Assembly (NCBI GenBank): GCA_030428565.1
Contig: JAUIDR010000033.1
Coordinates: 1 to 36,714, forward strand
DNA length: 36,714 bases
Reading direction: 5' to 3'
DNA from: Alphaproteobacteria bacterium
GTDB taxonomy: Bacteria > Pseudomonadota > Alphaproteobacteria > UBA7985 > JAUIBT01
The notes beneath the pieces are model-generated. The model had not been told where the DNA came from. It did not search any database and saw only the letters and a list, made by a program, of their open reading frames with translations. The first letter of the stretch is position 1, and each line of letters opens with the position of its first letter. The translations under genes were made by a program, and so were the position numbers. This document shows positions 33,455-36,714 of this stretch, piece by piece.

Positions 33455-34801
33455 ATGAGAACCCCCGACGACCGCCAGCCCTTGCCAGAGCAGGCCGCAA
33501 GTGCGACGCCCGAACAAACCCTTATCGCCCGCCGTCGGCGCTTGCTGGGGCCCAACATGTCCACATTTTATGACCAGCCGCTGCATATCGTGCGCGGTGA
33601 TGGCGTTTGGCTCTGGGACGCTGATGGTCGCAAGTACCTGGACTGCTATAACAATGTGCCCCACGTCGGCCACTGCAACCCGCGTGTGGTTCAAGCCATC
33701 TGCGAGCAAGCCGCCACGCTCAACACCCATACCCGCTATTTGCACGAGGGGATTTTGGATTATGTTGAGCGCCTCACCGCCACCTTTGACGCCCCTCTCG
33801 ATACCGCGCTTTTGACCTGTACCGGATCTGAGGCGAATGACGTCGCGCTGCGCATGGCCAGCGCCATGACGGGCAAAAGCGGCCTGATCGCCACCGATGC
33901 GACCTACCACGGCAATACCACCGCTGTCGCCAAGCTCTCGGCCAGCAACCGCTCGCCCCATGGCGCATCCGATCACATTCGCTGGGTGCCTGCGCCCGAT
34001 TCCTATCGCCCTTTGGGGGGAGAAGCTGGCCAAGCGCACGCGGATGCCTTCGCTGAGGCGGTGGGCACGGCGATTGCCGACCTAGAGGCTTCGGGGCATG
34101 GCTTTTCGGCTCTGATCGTCTGTCCGCACTTTGTCAATGAAGGTTTCCCGTCTCTGCCGCCAGGCTGGCTGCAACCCACATTGGCAAAGGTTCGCGCGGT
34201 CGGTGGTGTGTTTATCGCCGACGAGGTGCAGCCGGGCTTTGGGCGTTTGGGCTCGCACATGTGGGGGCACCAGCGCCAGCAGATTGCCCCCGATATCGTC
34301 ACCCTGGGCAAGCCCATGGCCAATGGCCATCCGGTCGGCGGTGTGGTGACGCGCGCAGAAATCATGACGGCCTTTCGCGAAAGCTATCGCTATTTCAATA
34401 CCTTCGGCGGCAATCCGGTGTCCTGCGCAGCGGCTATGGCGGTCTTGGAGGAGATCGAGCAGCAAGGCCTTATGGCCAATGCGCTTGAGGTGGGGGCTTA
34501 TGCCAAGCAAGGCTTGGAGCAGTTGGCTGCCCACCACCAAGTTATCGGTGATGTGCGCGGGCAGGGGCTGATTTTCGGCGCCGAGATGGTTTTGGATCGC
34601 CAGACCAAACATCCCGCTAGTGCCTACACGGATCGACTGATCAACGCCATGCGCCAACGCGGCATCATCCTAAGCAAGCTTGGCCGTCACAAGAATGCGC
34701 TGAAGATCCGGCCGCCCATGCCCTTCCAGCGTGCGCACGTCGATCTTTTGATCGAGACCCTGGATGCCGCCATGCGCGAAACCCCCGTGGAGCAGGACTA
34801 G
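33455..34801 (+). CDS. Class III aminotransferase-fold PLP enzyme, probable phospho-lyase
   Basis: This encodes 448 residues from ATG 33455, with GGAGG six bases upstream. It is a fold-type I PLP enzyme of the class III (ornithine/omega-amino acid) group. CTGSEANDVALRMA (phosphate-binding), FIADEVQPGFGR (Asp for the pyridine nitrogen) and Lys286 in TLGKPMANGHPVG are intact. The GLIFGAEMV and ILSKLGRHKNALKIRPPMPF endings resemble ETNPPL/PHYKPL, which cleave phosphoethanolamine or 5-phosphohydroxylysine instead of transaminating. The adjacent APH-type kinase, three bases downstream, supports this reading because those pathways need a kinase to make the phosphorylated substrate. A plain omega-transaminase remains possible. 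Confidence 0.85.
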   Translation: MRTPDDRQPLPEQAASATPEQTLIARRRRLLGPNMSTFYDQPLHIVRGDGVWLWDADGRKYLDCYNNVPHVGHCNPRVVQAICEQAATLNTHTRYLHEGILDYVERLTATFDAPLDTALLTCTGSEANDVALRMASAMTGKSGLIATDATYHGNTTAVAKLSASNRSPHGASDHIRWVPAPDSYRPLGGEAGQAHADAFAEAVGTAIADLEASGHGFSALIVCPHFVNEGFPSLPPGWLQPTLAKVRAVGGVFIADEVQPGFGRLGSHMWGHQRQQIAPDIVTLGKPMANGHPVGGVVTRAEIMTAFRESYRYFNTFGGNPVSCAAAMAVLEEIEQQGLMANALEVGAYAKQGLEQLAAHHQVIGDVRGQGLIFGAEMVLDRQTKHPASAYTDRLINAMRQRGIILSKLGRHKNALKIRPPMPFQRAHVDLLIETLDAAMRETPVEQD

Positions 34802-34804
34802 CCC

Positions 34805-35854
34805 GTGACAAGCCGTGAGACCGCGCCGCAAGATGAGCGCCCTAGTTCGCTAAATCCTGGCGGCGGCACTCCTGGGGTTGGCACTCCTGAGGTTGGTACT
34901 CCGGGGGCCCGCAGTTTGGCTGCCGCCTTGGCGCTTTGGGGGCTTGATGGGGCGCAATGCAGCCTGGCGGCGCAACGCGAAAATCAGGTGTTCAAGGTCG
35001 AAGCCGAGCAGGGCGCCTTTGCGCTGCGCTTCCACCGTCCCGGCTATCGCAATGACCGGGAGCTGGCGAGCGAATTGGCTTGGACGCGCGCGCTGGCGGT
35101 CGCAGGCATCGGCGTGCCTGGTGTCGTGCCCAGCGCCTCGGGCCAGCTTCTGGAGCATCTGGGCGGCTGGCAAGTTGACCTGCTGCACTGGCTGGATGGG
35201 GTGCCCATGGGCCAGAGCAATCGCATGCTCGAACGCCCCGATAAGCCGTTGATTTATAGCCGTTTAGGTGAGGTCATGGCCCGGCTACATTCGGTCAGCG
35301 ACACCTGGCAGCCACCGGGCAACTTTGAACGCTGGGCTTGGGATCGTGCCGGGCTCGTCGGGGCTGCGCCGCTATGGGATCGCTTTTGGGACAATCCGGC
35401 GCTAGATAGCAGCGACAAGAGCCTCTTTACGCAATTTCGCGAGGTCGCGAGCCGAACGCTCGCGGCCCAAGCGGGCGGCTTAGACTACGGACTGATCCAC
35501 GCCGATTTGGTGCGCGAGAATGTTATGATCTGGGGCCAAGGTGAAAGCCTGGCGGTTGCCCTAATCGACTTCGACGACGGCGGCTATGGCTACCGCTTGT
35601 TCGACCTGGCGACCGCTTTGCTGAAAATCGTGAGCGAGCCCGACTTCCAGGACAGCAAGCAAGCGCTGATCTCAGGCTATTTGAGTGTGCGCGATCTAGA
35701 TCTGACGGCGTTGCCACTCTTCATGGCCCTGCGCGCCACCACTTATGTCGGCTGGATCCGCGCCCGCCTTGATGAGCCCGGTGCTCGCGAGCGCCAGACC
35801 CGTTTTATCGCTGCCGCGCGCCGCCAAGTGCAGGCCTATTTGGCCGAATGCTAG
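34805..35854 (+). CDS. APH-fold kinase, hydroxylysine/ethanolamine-kinase-like
   Basis: This encodes 349 residues from GTG 34805, right after the PLP enzyme. It has the aminoglycoside/choline kinase fold: N-lobe with ENQVFKVEAEQGAFALRFHRPGYR-type strands, then the catalytic loop LIHADLVRENVMIW (Asp234, Asn239) and the metal-binding IDFDDGG (Asp255, Asp257). The closest role from memory is the kinase paired with class III PLP lyases (hydroxylysine kinase), but homoserine or other amino-alcohol kinases share the fold. The first ~35 residues are low-complexity and contain a threefold 15-bp repeat (34865-34909) encoding G(T/V)P-type units. The true N-terminus of the folded domain starts near residue 36. 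Confidence 0.83.
   Translation: MTSRETAPQDERPSSLNPGGGTPGVGTPEVGTPGARSLAAALALWGLDGAQCSLAAQRENQVFKVEAEQGAFALRFHRPGYRNDRELASELAWTRALAVAGIGVPGVVPSASGQLLEHLGGWQVDLLHWLDGVPMGQSNRMLERPDKPLIYSRLGEVMARLHSVSDTWQPPGNFERWAWDRAGLVGAAPLWDRFWDNPALDSSDKSLFTQFREVASRTLAAQAGGLDYGLIHADLVRENVMIWGQGESLAVALIDFDDGGYGYRLFDLATALLKIVSEPDFQDSKQALISGYLSVRDLDLTALPLFMALRATTYVGWIRARLDEPGARERQTRFIAAARRQVQAYLAEC
34865..34909 (+). repeat. Three in-frame 15-bp repeats at the kinase N-terminus
   Basis: Units at 34865-34879, 34880-34894 and 34895-34909 share GG(C/T)ACTCC(T/G)G. They encode GTPGV-GTPEV-GTPGA before the kinase fold. The unit length keeps the frame. Confidence 0.8.
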
Positions 35855-35963
35855 CCCCGCCGCCGCGGGCGATGTGCGGTGTGTGTGCGGGGGGTGTCGA
35901 AAACAGCGCGGGCTCGCAAATGTCCCTTGTTCCGCCGGGCGGGCTTGTGTAGACAGGGGGCGT

Positions 35964-36040
35964 GGTCCCGTAGCTCAGCTGGATAGAGTGTTGCCCTCCG
36001 AAGGCAAAGGTCGCGCGTTCGAATCGCGCCGGGACCGCCA
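35964..36040 (+). tRNA. tRNA-Arg (anticodon CCG)
   Basis: This 77-nt gene folds completely. The acceptor stem pairs GGTCCCG (35964-35970) with CGGGACC, followed by G73 and an encoded CCA. The D-arm is GCTC-AGCTGGATA-GAGT, the anticodon stem TTGCC/GGCAA encloses loop CTCCGAA with anticodon CCG at 35998-36000, and the T-arm is GCGCG-TTCGAAT-CGCGC. It reads codon CGG. An integrase faces it 64 bp downstream, so its 3' end probably doubles as an attachment site. Confidence 0.97.
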
Positions 36041-36103
36041 CACCTTCATTTTCAGCCTTTAAGAATTTGAATTTGCGCAATTTTAATTTAGGTGCGGGCG
36101 AAC

Positions 36104-36640
36104 CTACTCTCCACCGATGAGCTCAGACCATCCAGAAAGCGCTAGTTTTCTACGGTTCGCAGAGCGCGTATAGAGCGAGGCCATGTTGCCGCCGCTCCAA
36201 CCGAACATGGCTTCAAGCTGCGCGACAGTAGCTCCCGCTTCGGCGGCCCTAGTGGCGGCAATTTTTCTAAGTCCGTGTGCGGATTTGGTGACCCCGGCTT
36301 CGTTGCAAGCATCGCGAAAGCGGTTGCCAAAAGTCTCCTTCGTGAGCGGCTGGCCTGCCTTCCCGACGATGAAATGAAGGTCTCCAGTCGGACCCTTGTC
36401 GAGCGTCTTTTGGAGGGCAGGGAGGATAGGGTTCGTGACTTCTGCACCTGTTTTTGCCGTTCTAATCGTGGCAATCCCGCCTTTGACATGCTGCCGTCCA
36501 AGCAGGACCGCATCCCCTCTGCGCAGGCCTGTATAGAGCACAACGTCCAACCAGACCCTTTCCTTTGTCCCAGGGGGCCATCGAGCCTCTGTCAACGGCG
36601 GAGTAAAACCCGACCAAAGGGCGGCGCAAAAGTAGGCCAC
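36104..36640 (-). CDS. Tyrosine recombinase catalytic domain, probably 5'-truncated
   Basis: From GTG 36640 the product has 178 residues and holds the whole catalytic domain: Arg40 (LYTGLRRGD), Lys63 of the beta hairpin, His122 and Arg125 (AHGLRKIAA), Trp148 where many relatives have His or Trp, and nucleophile Tyr157 (SLYTRSANRR). Full integrases have ~350-400 residues; the DNA-arm and core-binding domains are missing. The frame stays open only to 36700, where TAA (36703-36701) blocks it, while NRQLIWERG-like sequence sits in a neighbouring frame at the window edge, so a frameshift is likely. It points toward tRNA-Arg, the usual layout for an island inserted there and extending right. Confidence 0.7.
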   Translation of the reverse strand: MAYFCAALWSGFTPPLTEARWPPGTKERVWLDVVLYTGLRRGDAVLLGRQHVKGGIATIRTAKTGAEVTNPILPALQKTLDKGPTGDLHFIVGKAGQPLTKETFGNRFRDACNEAGVTKSAHGLRKIAATRAAEAGATVAQLEAMFGWSGGNMASLYTRSANRRKLALSGWSELIGGE

Positions 36641-36714
36641 TTTGGTGTTGGGCGTAACGTGGGCACGGGGCGGCAGCGGCCAGTCAGCCGCGCTCCCAAA
36701 TTAGCTGGCGGTTG

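Noticed and set aside
35745-36062. Plus-strand ORF ending GRGPVAQLDRVLPSEGKGRAFESRR
   Set aside because: It reads through the tRNA-Arg gene in sense, also a common artefact, and overlaps the kinase end in another frame.
35805-36080. Minus-strand ORF with PARFERATFAFGGQHS motif
   Set aside because: It is the antisense translation of the tRNA-Arg gene, a well-known annotation artefact.

Overview
The window looks like a GC-rich alphaproteobacterial chromosome. The main evidence is the gene order trpG-trpD-trpC-moaC-moeA-lexA, a perfect alphaproteobacterial SOS box (GTTC-N7-GTTC) upstream of lexA, an elongator-tRNA-Met 3' end of alphaproteobacterial type, and a SoeABC-type sulfite dehydrogenase operon. 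I cannot name the genus from sequence alone.

Layout. (1) 1-1723 is an island edge and integration scar. It holds an IS transposase start, a DUF3768 gene cut by that IS, a DUF6641 gene, a truncated ORF running into a 45-nt 3' piece of tRNA-Met, and an integrase N-terminal remnant. (2) 1724-6123 holds a secreted caspase-like peptidase, a decayed stretch with a fragment of a GMC oxidoreductase, and an intact GMC oxidoreductase. (3) 6263-15474 is a metabolic module: a dead livF, the minus-strand glycine-betaine/proline-type importer operon proXWV, a divergent GntR/FCD regulator, and a plus-strand operon dapA-like / aldehyde dehydrogenase / PuuB-like FAD oxidoreductase. Two closely similar operator-like sites, one between proX and gntR and one just before the dapA-like gene, suggest that one regulator controls import and breakdown of the same nitrogen compound. 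(4) 15694-20660, minus strand, holds lexA, then moeA, moaC, trpC, trpD and trpG packed with overlaps; trpE is not next to trpG. (5) 20928-23897 holds a 13-bp tandem repeat, a HI0933-type flavoprotein, a DUF971 protein and a divergent Mrp/ApbC Fe-S carrier. (6) 23901-29916, minus strand, is a soeA-soeB-soeC-like molybdoenzyme operon with an amidase coupled to its end. (7) 30547-33213 encodes a large secreted protein with two VWA domains and three DUF11 repeats, closed by tandem terminators. (8) 33455-35854 is a class III aminotransferase-fold enzyme next to an APH-fold kinase, resembling the kinase/phospho-lyase pairs for ethanolamine or hydroxylysine. (9) tRNA-Arg(CCG) is followed by an inward-facing tyrosine recombinase, the edge of a second island running off the right end.

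A recurring theme is short tandem repeats (12, 13 or 15 bp) inside coding linkers and between genes. The best candidate for an undescribed system is the GntR-linked proXWV / dapA-ALDH-oxidoreductase module. Its substrate is not fixed by the sequence, although amine, hydroxyproline-like and betaine-like compounds fit the enzyme families. All functional calls rest on motif and family recognition without database searches.
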